Positions 25,698-32,311 of a stretch of 64,000 bases of DNA are shown piece after piece. A model generated the notes under the pieces. That model was given only the letters and a program-made list of their open reading frames with translations. It had not been told where the DNA came from and ran no database searches. The stretch covers positions 56,324 through 120,323 of the forward strand of contig NZ_ML660190.1 of assembly GCF_007483665.1 (NCBI RefSeq). Reading direction: 5' to 3'. Origin of the DNA: Catellatospora sichuanensis. Its GTDB lineage: Bacteria > Actinomycetota > Actinomycetes > Mycobacteriales > Micromonosporaceae. Position 1 is the first letter of the stretch. Each line of letters starts with the position of its first letter. Position numbers and translations under genes: made by a program.

Positions 25698-26348
25698 TCA
25701 GTCCTGGTCCTCCATGATGTCGCCGTTGAGGTGCTCGTCCAGGCGGGCCACCAGCTTGTCGGAGGCGCCCAGGGTGAACGGGCCGTTGGCGTCGGTCTCC
25801 TCGAAGTCGTCGGGCTCCAGGGACTTGTCCACCTCGGCGACGGTGACGATGCCGTCCAGCGGCTCCAGCTCCGGGATGTCCAGGGCGGCGAGCGAGCCGT
25901 CGGAGCTCTGCAGCAGCTCCAGCACCGCGTCGGCGACCGAGGCCACCGGCTCGGAGTCGGCGTCGCTGAGGCCGGCCTCACGGCGGGCCAGCTCTGCGGC
26001 GTTGATCAGCGCGGAGACGCTCGGGATCAGGTAGTCGCGACGCTGGCGGACCGAGATCACCTTCGGGTGCGGGTCGGTCGGGGCCTGCTCGGCGGCGACG
26101 AGGTCGGCCATGAACCGGTCGGCCTTCTCCAGGTCGATCGGCTCCACCTCCCAGGGCAGCGGCTCGCCGTACGTCTCCGAGAGGGCGTCGTCGTAGGTGA
26201 CGGCGGCGTTGTTGAACGCCACGTAGGCACGCCAGACGTCATCGCTGTCGACCTCGCCCTTGGCGTCGCGTACAGCGGCCAGGTGCGCCCGGGCGGCGGT
26301 GATCATCTCTTCCAGCGCGGCCTCGACGGCGGCGTGGTTGTCGCTCAT
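25698..26348 (-). CDS. Conserved acidic hypothetical protein
   Basis: 216 residues from ATG 26348. Strongly acidic and mostly helical: an N-terminal long helix (MSDNHAAVEAALEEMITAA), VDSDDVWRAYVAFNNAAVTYDD (about 37-58), a middle RQRRDYLIPSVSALINAAEL, and a repeated-looking Leu/Asp-rich C-terminus ending NGDIMEDQD. No membrane segment or known domain recognised. It is followed by the DUF6368-like gene 79 bases downstream and preceded by the M20 peptidase, all on the minus strand. High third-position GC supports coding. Confidence 0.75.
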   Translation of the reverse strand: MSDNHAAVEAALEEMITAARAHLAAVRDAKGEVDSDDVWRAYVAFNNAAVTYDDALSETYGEPLPWEVEPIDLEKADRFMADLVAAEQAPTDPHPKVISVRQRRDYLIPSVSALINAAELARREAGLSDADSEPVASVADAVLELLQSSDGSLAALDIPELEPLDGIVTVAEVDKSLEPDDFEETDANGPFTLGASDKLVARLDEHLNGDIMEDQD

Positions 26349-26407
26349 TACTCGGTTACTCCTTCATACGACGAGACAGGCCGGTTCCCGGCCGCGCACG
26401 ACCGGGC

Positions 26408-27715
26408 CTAACTCTGCCGCAGGAACCTGTCCAGTACCCGCACGCCGAACTGTAGTCCCTCCACCGGCACGCGCTCGTCGATGCCATGGAACAACGCGGA
26501 GAAGTTCAGGTCGGGCGGCAGGCGCAGCGGGGCGAAACCGAAGCAGCGGATACCGAGCCGGGCGAACGACTTGGCGTCGGTGCCACCCGAGAGCATGTAC
26601 GGGACTGCATGTGCGCCCGGGTCCTCGGCCTTGAGCGCCAGTGCCATCGCATCCACCAGCGCCCCGTCGAACCCGGTCTCCAGCGCGGGCTGGCGGTGAA
26701 TCGACTCTATCTCCAGATCCGGCCCGAGCACCTCCACCAGCTGCTCGCGGAACAGCTCGAACTGCCCCGGCAGGGTCCGGCAGTCGATCGTGGCGCTCGC
26801 CCGCCCTGGAATGACGTTGTCCTTGTATCCGGCGTTCAGGCGGGTCGGATTGGCGGTGTTGCGGATCGTTGCGCCGATCATGGTGGCGATCGGGCCGAGC
26901 TTGGCGATGGCGGCTTCGGGGTCGTCGGGGTCGATCTCGATGTGCAGCGCCTCGCCGACCTCCTCCAGGAAGGCCCGCACGGTCGGGGTCACCACGACCG
27001 GGAAGCGGTGCCGGCCCACCCGGGCGACGGCCTCGCACAGCGCCGTCACGGCGTTGTCGTCGTGCACGAAGGAGCCGTGGCCGGGGCGGCCGGTGGCGTG
27101 CACGCGCAGCCAGTCGATGCCCTTCTCGGCCGTCTGGATCATGTACAGGCGCAGGTCGTTGCTGACCGTGTACGAGAAGCCGCCGACCTCGCCGATCGCC
27201 TCGGTGCAACCCTCGAACAGCTCCGGGTGCTCGTCGACGAGGAACGCCGCGCCGTAGTCGCTGCCGGCCTCCTCGTCGGCGGTGTAGGCGAGCACGATGT
27301 CGCGCGGCGGGACGTAGCCCGTCTGCTGCCACTCGCGCACCACCGCCAGCGCCATGGCGTCGAAGTCCTTCATGTCGACCGCGCCCCGGCCCCAGATGAA
27401 GTCGTCCTTGATCTCACCCGAGAACGGGTGCACCGACCACTCGCTCGCGTCGGCCGGCACCACGTCCAGGTGCCCGTGCACCAGCAGCGCGCCGCGGGAG
27501 GAGTCCGCGCCCGGAATGCGGGTGACCACACTGGCCCGGCCGGGCCGGCTCTCGAACAGCTGCGGGTCGAGGCCGACCTCGCTGAGCTTGGTCGCGACGT
27601 ACTCGGCGGCGCCCCGCTCCCCGGCGCTGGTGGCCAGATCACCCGTGTTGGTGGTGTCGATGCGGATCAGGTCGCGGCAGAGGTCGATAACCTCGTCAGT
27701 GGCGGGCTTACGCAT
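26408..27715 (-). CDS. M20/M28-type metallopeptidase
   Basis: 435 residues from ATG 27715. Di-zinc amidohydrolase of the M20 family: first metal motif LLVHGHLDVVPAD (His and Asp, about 77-89), WGRGAVDMKD (bridging Asp), YTADEEAGSDYGA (catalytic Glu pair), and the C-terminal ligand in FHGIDERVPV. A dimerisation domain (about 190-310) contains NVIPGRASATIDCRTLPG. It probably cleaves dipeptides or N-acyl amino acids in the cytoplasm. A putative iron box lies 71 bases upstream, nearer the divergent DUF3159 gene. Confidence 0.93.
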   Translation of the reverse strand: MRKPATDEVIDLCRDLIRIDTTNTGDLATSAGERGAAEYVATKLSEVGLDPQLFESRPGRASVVTRIPGADSSRGALLVHGHLDVVPADASEWSVHPFSGEIKDDFIWGRGAVDMKDFDAMALAVVREWQQTGYVPPRDIVLAYTADEEAGSDYGAAFLVDEHPELFEGCTEAIGEVGGFSYTVSNDLRLYMIQTAEKGIDWLRVHATGRPGHGSFVHDDNAVTALCEAVARVGRHRFPVVVTPTVRAFLEEVGEALHIEIDPDDPEAAIAKLGPIATMIGATIRNTANPTRLNAGYKDNVIPGRASATIDCRTLPGQFELFREQLVEVLGPDLEIESIHRQPALETGFDGALVDAMALALKAEDPGAHAVPYMLSGGTDAKSFARLGIRCFGFAPLRLPPDLNFSALFHGIDERVPVEGLQFGVRVLDRFLRQS

Positions 27716-27785
27716 AAGGATCTTCCTACCAGGTCGGGCCGGATTGTCCCAGCGCAGGACGCGGCCGCTTCCCGCCCGATGCTGG

Positions 27786-27804
27786 ACAGGCTAGGCTCAC
27801 CTAA
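27786..27804. promoter_or_regulatory. Putative iron box (IdeR/DmdR1-type)
   Basis: ACAGGCTAGGCTCACCTAA matches the actinobacterial iron-regulator consensus TTAGGTTAGGCTCACCTAA at 16 of 19 positions. It lies in the gap between the M20 peptidase and DUF3159 genes and ends 23 bases before the DUF3159 GTG, a position suited to repression of that gene. Confidence 0.5.
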
Positions 27805-27827
27805 CCCCGACGACCGCTGGAGATCAC

Positions 27828-28493
27828 GTGACCGCCACCCGGCCCGACCCCGCCGGTGAGAGCTTCGCCGACCTGCTCGGTGGACGCCGTGCCGCGCTCG
27901 ACGCCACGCTGAGCCCGCTGGCCTTCGGCATCGGGTTCGTGGCCGGCGGCAGGTCGATCGGGTGGGGCGTGGGCGCGGCGATCGCGGTCACCGTCGTGCT
28001 CGGCATCTGGCGGTTGCTGCGCGGGGACAAGCTCGGCGCGGTGCTCCTCGGCCTGCTCGGCGTGGTCGTGGCCGCGCTGATCGCGCTCCGCACCGGCCGG
28101 CCGGAAGCGTTCTTCCTGATCCGCATCGCGACCAACGCGGCCAGCGCGCTGGCCTGGGCGGTCAGCATCGTGCTGCGCTGGCCGCTGCTCGGCGTGGTCG
28201 TCGGCGGGGTGCTCGGGCAGCGCGGCACCTGGCGCCGTGATCCGGCACTGCTGCGCGCGTACAGCCGGGCCAGCTGGGTCTGGGTCGCGCAGTACGTGGT
28301 GCGGCTCGCGGTGTGGCTGCCGCTGGCCTGGGTCGGCCAGGTCGAGGCGCTGACGGTCACCACCATCGCGCTGACCTGGCCGCTGGTCGCGGCCTGCCTG
28401 GCCGTCAGCTGGTACGTGATGCGCCGATCCCTGCCCGAGGGCCACCCCGGCCTGCGCCACCCCGTCATCAACACCGCGCCCGCCGGGGTCTAG
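27828..28493 (+). CDS. DUF3159 membrane protein
   Basis: 221 residues from GTG 27828. Six or so hydrophobic segments; the signature of DUF3159 is present: ESFADLLGGRRAALDATLSP at the N-terminus, RTGRPEAFFLIRIATNAASA, GVLGQRGTWRRDP (about 124-136) and the final LPEGHPGLRHPV. DUF3159 proteins are actinobacterial, often near RNA- or DNA-processing genes, with no known activity. An iron-box-like site just upstream suggests metal-dependent control. The GNAT gene follows after 9 bases, so both are likely in one transcript. Confidence 0.88.
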   Translation: MTATRPDPAGESFADLLGGRRAALDATLSPLAFGIGFVAGGRSIGWGVGAAIAVTVVLGIWRLLRGDKLGAVLLGLLGVVVAALIALRTGRPEAFFLIRIATNAASALAWAVSIVLRWPLLGVVVGGVLGQRGTWRRDPALLRAYSRASWVWVAQYVVRLAVWLPLAWVGQVEALTVTTIALTWPLVAACLAVSWYVMRRSLPEGHPGLRHPVINTAPAGV

Positions 28494-28502
28494 CCTCGCC
28501 TG

Positions 28503-29237
28503 GTGAGCCTCACCACGGAGCCCATGCACGCCCGCCCCCGCTCGCAGGAGCAGCTCGACCGGCTGTTCGACGGCGGCTGGCCGGAGTTCATCTTCCACGA
28601 CCAGGAGACCGGACTTCACATCGGACGCGTCCGCGAGCTGTTCGCCGATCTGGAGCTGGTGCTGCTGGACGGGGACGAGCCGGTGGCGGCGGGCTGGGCC
28701 GTGCCGCTGTGCTGGAACGGCGAGGTGGACGACCTGCCCGCCGGGTACAACGACAGCCTCGCCCGCGCCCTGGCGGCGCACGATGCAGGGCGCACGCCGG
28801 ACACGCACGCCGTGCTCGCCGCGCAGGTGCACCCCGGCCGGCAGGGCGCGGGACTGGCCGCGAAGCTGCTCACCGCACTGTGCGAGGACGCCGCGCGGCG
28901 CGGCCGCAGCCGGGTGATCTGCCCGGTCCGGCCCACACACAAGGCCCGCTACCCGCTCACCACGATCGAGCGCTACCAGGCATGGACCCGCCCGGACGGG
29001 CTGCCGCAGGACCCGTGGCTGCGCACCCATGTCCGGATGGGCGCGCAGGTGCTGGCCGCCGCGCCCCGCTCGCAGGTCATCACCGGCACGGTGGCCGACT
29101 GGGAGAGCTGGACCGGCCTGGCCCTGCCCGACTCGGGCGACTACGTCATCCCCGACGGGCTGAGCACCCTGCACGTCGACCGCGCGACCGGCGCCGGCGT
29201 GTACACCGAACCCAACGTCTGGGTCCGCCACCGCTGA
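28503..29237 (+). CDS. GNAT-like N-acetyltransferase
   Basis: 244 residues from GTG 28503. The GNAT core is seen in LELVLLDGDEPVAAGWAVPL (strand pair) and AVLAAQVHPGRQGAGLAAKLLTAL (motif A with RQGAGL acetyl-CoA loop, about 101-124), then ARRGRSRVICPVRP. The second half (PLTTIERYQAWTRPDGLPQDPWLRTHVRMG) is a longer extension seen in a distinct actinobacterial group. It is coupled to the DUF3159 gene by a 9-base gap. Acceptor unknown. Confidence 0.85.
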   Translation: MSLTTEPMHARPRSQEQLDRLFDGGWPEFIFHDQETGLHIGRVRELFADLELVLLDGDEPVAAGWAVPLCWNGEVDDLPAGYNDSLARALAAHDAGRTPDTHAVLAAQVHPGRQGAGLAAKLLTALCEDAARRGRSRVICPVRPTHKARYPLTTIERYQAWTRPDGLPQDPWLRTHVRMGAQVLAAAPRSQVITGTVADWESWTGLALPDSGDYVIPDGLSTLHVDRATGAGVYTEPNVWVRHR

Positions 29238-29577
29238 TCCGGCCACCGTCTGCCATCGCGTTATAACACAACGTTCACATAACATCCATGCGAACGCATG
29301 CGCGACACCGCATACAGCGTGCTTAACTGGACTTTGTGGACGGCGAGCCGACTACGCCGGTTGTCCGATCCGCCGTCGGCAGTCACACCGGACGGCAGGC
29401 CCGGCCCGGCACGCGCGTTGCGCAACGCGCTGGTCGGCTCGACGTTCCCACTCCCCGCCCCGTCGCCCTCGGTCGGTGGCGCGCCTCGCGCCGGGGCCGT
29501 GGAAGGCCATGGCGTGCCCGCGCGGGGTCTGGCGGTTGCGGTGCGTACCGTCGACCCCGGACCGGGTGCTGCTCGGG
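29238..29577. other. Gene-poor gap with AT-rich start
   Basis: The first ~90 bases are unusually AT-rich for this window (GCGTTATAACACAACG, TTCACATAACATCC), suggesting promoters. A possible plus-strand frame 29298-29693 begins MRDTAYSVLNWTLWTASR but becomes low-complexity Arg/Ala/Pro and runs antisense into the secreted-protein gene; I do not call it a gene. Nothing else is recognisable. Confidence 0.5.
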
Positions 29578-29835
29578 CTAAGCGTCGGCAGTGCCCGGCC
29601 GGGGCGGCGGCCACGGACGCGACTGCGACGCGCCGGGCTGCATGTCGGAAACGTCAGGCCGTGGCGGCGGCCACGGACGCACCAACGGCGTGAGCTGCCG
29701 GGTGTCGGAGACCGAGGGGCCTGGCGGCGGCCACGGACGCGAGCCGTCCGAGGCAGCGGTGGCAACGGACGCCGCCGTCAGCAGCGCCACGACGCCCAGT
29801 GCCAGTGCCGGCCGAGGCCGACGAACGGAGGACAC
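29578..29835 (-). CDS. Secreted proline-rich repeat protein
   Basis: 85 residues from GTG 29835. A signal peptide is convincing: basic MSSVRRPRPA, hydrophobic LALGVVALLTAASVA, then a TAA-S cleavage region near residue 28. The mature part is three copies of a ~20-residue unit built on RPWPPP (SRPWPPPGPSVSD, RPWPPPRPDVSD, RPWPPPRPGTAD), with no Cys. No family recognised; a short secreted or wall-associated polyproline peptide is all that can be said. The opposite strand reads as Gly/His-rich repeats, but the signal peptide favours the minus strand. It is divergent from the polymerase gene. Confidence 0.65.
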   Translation of the reverse strand: MSSVRRPRPALALGVVALLTAASVATAASDGSRPWPPPGPSVSDTRQLTPLVRPWPPPRPDVSDMQPGASQSRPWPPPRPGTADA

Positions 29836-29916
29836 CGACCACCCCCATGATCACGGTCCCCACCATTATCTGCCGGTTCGCCGCGGTCGGCACCCCGACC
29901 GGGCGACGATGGGGCG

Positions 29917-30945
29917 GTGACCGGCTGGGTGCTGCACGTGGACCTGGACCAGTTCGTGGCCGCGGTCGAGGTGCTGCGCCGCCCGGAGCTGCGCGGGCAG
30001 CCGGTGGTGGTCGGCGGGGACGGCGACCCGGCCAAGCGCGGCGTGGTCAGCACCGCCTCGTACGAGGCCCGCGAGTACGGCGTGCACTCGGGTCAGCCGT
30101 TGCGTGTCGCCGCCCGCAAATGCCCGGACGCGGTGTTCCTGCCCGTCGACTCCGACACGTACGAGCAGGCGTCGGCGCTGGTCATGGCGGCGCTGCGGGA
30201 CACCGGCGCGGTGGTGGAGGTGCTCGGCTGGGACGAGGCGTTCCTCGCCGTGGACACCGACGACCCGGAGGCCGCCGCCCGCGACGTCCAGCGGCGGGTG
30301 CGGGACGCGACCGGCCTCGACTGCAGCGTCGGCATCGGCGACAACCGGCTGCGCGCCAAGCTCGCCACCGGGTTCGGCAAGCCCGCCGGGGTGTTCCGGC
30401 TGACCCGGGCGAACTGGCGCGAGGTGATGGACGACCGGCCCACCGACGCGCTGTGGGGCATCGGCGCGAAGACGGCGAAGCGGCTGGCCACGCACGGCCT
30501 GCACACCGTCGCCGAGCTGGCCGCGGCCGACCCGCAGGAACTGGCCGGCGCACTGGGTCCGGCCACCGGGCCGTGGCTGGTGCGGCTCGCGCACGGCGAG
30601 GACGACACCCCGGTGACCGGGGCGCCGTACGTAGCACGGTCGCTGGGCAAGGAGACGACGTTCCAGACCGACCTCGACGACTGGGCCGAGGTGCGCCGGG
30701 AGGTGCTGGTGCTGGCCGCGCAGGTGGCCGACGCGGTGGTGGCGCAGGAGCGCCCGGTGGGGCGGGTGGTGGTGAAGGTGCGCTACGCCCCGTTCACCAC
30801 CCGCACCCACGGCCACGCCCTCGACGCCCCCACCACCGATCCGGCCGCCGTCGAGCGCGCCGCCCTCGCGGCCCTCGCCGCCTTCCCCGCCGATCGCCCG
30901 GTCCGTCTCCTCGGCGTCCGCGCCGAGTTCACCCCGCCCAGCTGA
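29917..30945 (+). CDS. dinB: DinB2-type Y-family DNA polymerase IV
   Basis: 342 residues from GTG 29917. Palm metal ligands are D9 (HVDLDQF) and D106/E107 (GWDEAFL); the fingers motif VVSTASYEAREYGVHSG and the thumb helix-hairpin-helix ALWGIGAKTAKRLATHG are present, with a little-finger domain to the end. The GWDEAFL and DLDQF motifs match mycobacterial DinB2 rather than DinB1. Residue 14, the steric-gate position that excludes ribonucleotides (aromatic in most DinB, Leu in Mycobacterium smegmatis DinB2), is valine here. No C-terminal beta-clamp motif is apparent. No SOS box is obvious upstream. Confidence 0.92.
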   Translation: MTGWVLHVDLDQFVAAVEVLRRPELRGQPVVVGGDGDPAKRGVVSTASYEAREYGVHSGQPLRVAARKCPDAVFLPVDSDTYEQASALVMAALRDTGAVVEVLGWDEAFLAVDTDDPEAAARDVQRRVRDATGLDCSVGIGDNRLRAKLATGFGKPAGVFRLTRANWREVMDDRPTDALWGIGAKTAKRLATHGLHTVAELAAADPQELAGALGPATGPWLVRLAHGEDDTPVTGAPYVARSLGKETTFQTDLDDWAEVRREVLVLAAQVADAVVAQERPVGRVVVKVRYAPFTTRTHGHALDAPTTDPAAVERAALAALAAFPADRPVRLLGVRAEFTPPS

Positions 30946-30949
30946 CCAG

Positions 30950-31042
30950 CCCCCCGCTTTTAATCGACGTTGGCCTATCTCATCGAATAAACGCGGCTCA
31001 AAGTCGACGTAATAGGCCAACGTCAATGAAAAGCGGGAGGGG
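30950..31042. repeat. 93-bp AT-rich palindromic element / bidirectional terminator
   Basis: Arms at 30950-30978 and 31012-31042 are inverted copies of about 30 bases with a few mismatches, sharing CCGCTTTT and GACGTTGGCCTAT on one strand. The centre (30979-31011) is AT-rich for this genome. It begins 5 bases after the polymerase stop and ends 9 bases before the stop of the convergent small gene. The CGCTTTT/AAAAGCG ends could act as Rho-independent terminators both ways. Sequence differs from the other palindromes here. Confidence 0.7.
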
Positions 31043-31050
31043 TCCGGCGG

Positions 31051-31236
31051 TTACCCGGCGGCCTCCTCCGACGTGCGGCGCTCGGTGTAGAGGTCGGGGC
31101 CACGCTCGGCGCGCAGGGTGCGGATGTCCGACTCGGCCAGGATCGCCTCCGCCTGGGCCTGGGGATCGTCGCTACCGACGGCCAACTCCTCGGGCAGCAG
31201 CTTCTCGGCTCGTGAGGTCGTGCGGTCCTCGTCCAT
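31051..31236 (-). CDS. Small acidic hypothetical protein
   Basis: 61 residues from ATG 31236. Charged, helical, no Cys: DDPQAQAEAILAESDIRTLRAERGPDLYTERR is the core (split here by AEAILAESDI and RTSEEAAG). The pattern of a short acidic N-terminus followed by AEAILAESDxR recurs in actinobacterial small proteins of unknown role. It lies 29 bases upstream of the nucleoside hydrolase stop... its own promoter would be in the short gap to that gene, both on the minus strand, so it is probably the distal gene of a two-gene transcript. Confidence 0.7.
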   Translation of the reverse strand: MDEDRTTSRAEKLLPEELAVGSDDPQAQAEAILAESDIRTLRAERGPDLYTERRTSEEAAG

Positions 31237-31265
31237 GACTGACGGCTACCTCGCCGGACCCGTCC

Positions 31266-32201
31266 CTAAACCCGCCGGTCGAGGCTGGTCACCCGGTCGA
31301 GCAGCGCGCCGACCACCGCACGGTGGTCGGCGTCGACGACCACGTCGACGGTCGGGCCGCCGGCGGGAGCGGGGTTCAGGTCGACCACGGTGCTGCCGCG
31401 GCTGGGGCCGTAGCCCGTGTCGACGTGGATCCGGGCGGGCCGCGTCGTCATCAGCTCCGGGTGCAGCACGGCCAGCACCGCGACCGCGTCGTGCACGGGG
31501 GTGACGGCGCCGAGGCCGTGGCGGTAGCCGCCGAGCGCCTGCGCGGTCAGCGCGCCGATCGGGCCGGACCCGGCGAGCACCGCGAGGTCGGCGTCGCCGA
31601 GGCCGGTGCGGCGGGTCACGTCCAGCGGCACCAGGGTGGTCGGCACACGCACGCCTGGGTCGGTCAGCACCCGGTGCGCGGCCTCCGGATCGAACCACAC
31701 GTTGAACTCCGCCGCCGGGGTCATGTTGCCCGCGCCGATCGACCCGCCCATCACCACCAGCCGTTCCAGCCGCGCCGCGACCTGCGGATACATCGCGTAG
31801 AACAGGGCCACGTCGGTGAGCGGGCCGACCGCGAACAGGGTGACCGGTTCGGTCGCGGCGGCCACCGTCGCGGCCAGGAACTCGGCCGCGGGCCGGGCGT
31901 CGACCGTGCCGGGCGGCTCGGGCAGGACGATGCCGCCGAGCCCGTCGTCGCCGTGGGCGTGCTCCTTCTCGCTGACGGGACTGCGTACCAGCGAGCGGGC
32001 CGCGCCCGCGGCGACCGGGACGTCGCCGCGGCCGGCCAGGGCGAGCACGGATCTGGCGTTGCGGGTGGTCAGCGCGATGCCGACGTTGCCGCCGACGGTG
32101 GTGACGCCGCGCAGGTCGAGTTCGGGGCTGGCGCAGATGGTGAGCAGCGCCATCATGTCGTCGATACCCGGATCACAGTCGATCATCACAGCGCGCGCCA
32201 T
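31266..32201 (-). CDS. Nucleoside hydrolase
   Basis: 311 residues from ATG 32201 (GGAGG upstream; an ATG six codons earlier is less likely). It hydrolyses the N-glycosidic bond of nucleosides to base and ribose. The calcium-binding DCDPGIDDMMALL is at about 7-19, with further ligands in NVWFDPEAAHRVL (Asn, Asp) and HDAVAVL (catalytic His/Asp). Inosine-uridine preferring type. It is downstream-linked to a 61-residue acidic protein. It could feed free purines to the catabolic operon at the other end of the window, though they are 15 kb apart. Confidence 0.93.
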   Translation of the reverse strand: MARAVMIDCDPGIDDMMALLTICASPELDLRGVTTVGGNVGIALTTRNARSVLALAGRGDVPVAAGAARSLVRSPVSEKEHAHGDDGLGGIVLPEPPGTVDARPAAEFLAATVAAATEPVTLFAVGPLTDVALFYAMYPQVAARLERLVVMGGSIGAGNMTPAAEFNVWFDPEAAHRVLTDPGVRVPTTLVPLDVTRRTGLGDADLAVLAGSGPIGALTAQALGGYRHGLGAVTPVHDAVAVLAVLHPELMTTRPARIHVDTGYGPSRGSTVVDLNPAPAGGPTVDVVVDADHRAVVGALLDRVTSLDRRV

Positions 32202-32311
32202 GCCGCCATCCTCCCCCATCGGTTGATCGGCCGCCGCCCGTCGCGCTCGCGACGCCCGGTATGCCGATTCGGACGGTTGCCAGACCCGTTGCCCGGCAAC
32301 AAGGTGTCCCC

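Noticed and set aside
29298..29693. Possible 131-residue protein beginning MRDTAYSVLNWTLW
   Set aside because: Starts in a plausible place but degenerates into low-complexity sequence and overlaps the better-supported minus-strand gene.
29590..29755. Three evenly spaced repeats considered as a CRISPR array
   Set aside because: Only three units of 18 bp, in frame with coding repeats; spacers are related to one another and no cas gene is near.
29591..29920. Plus-strand frame with GRGGGHGR repeats
   Set aside because: Opposite strand of the secreted RPWPPP protein; it has no signal peptide or ribosome site, while the minus strand has a convincing signal peptide.
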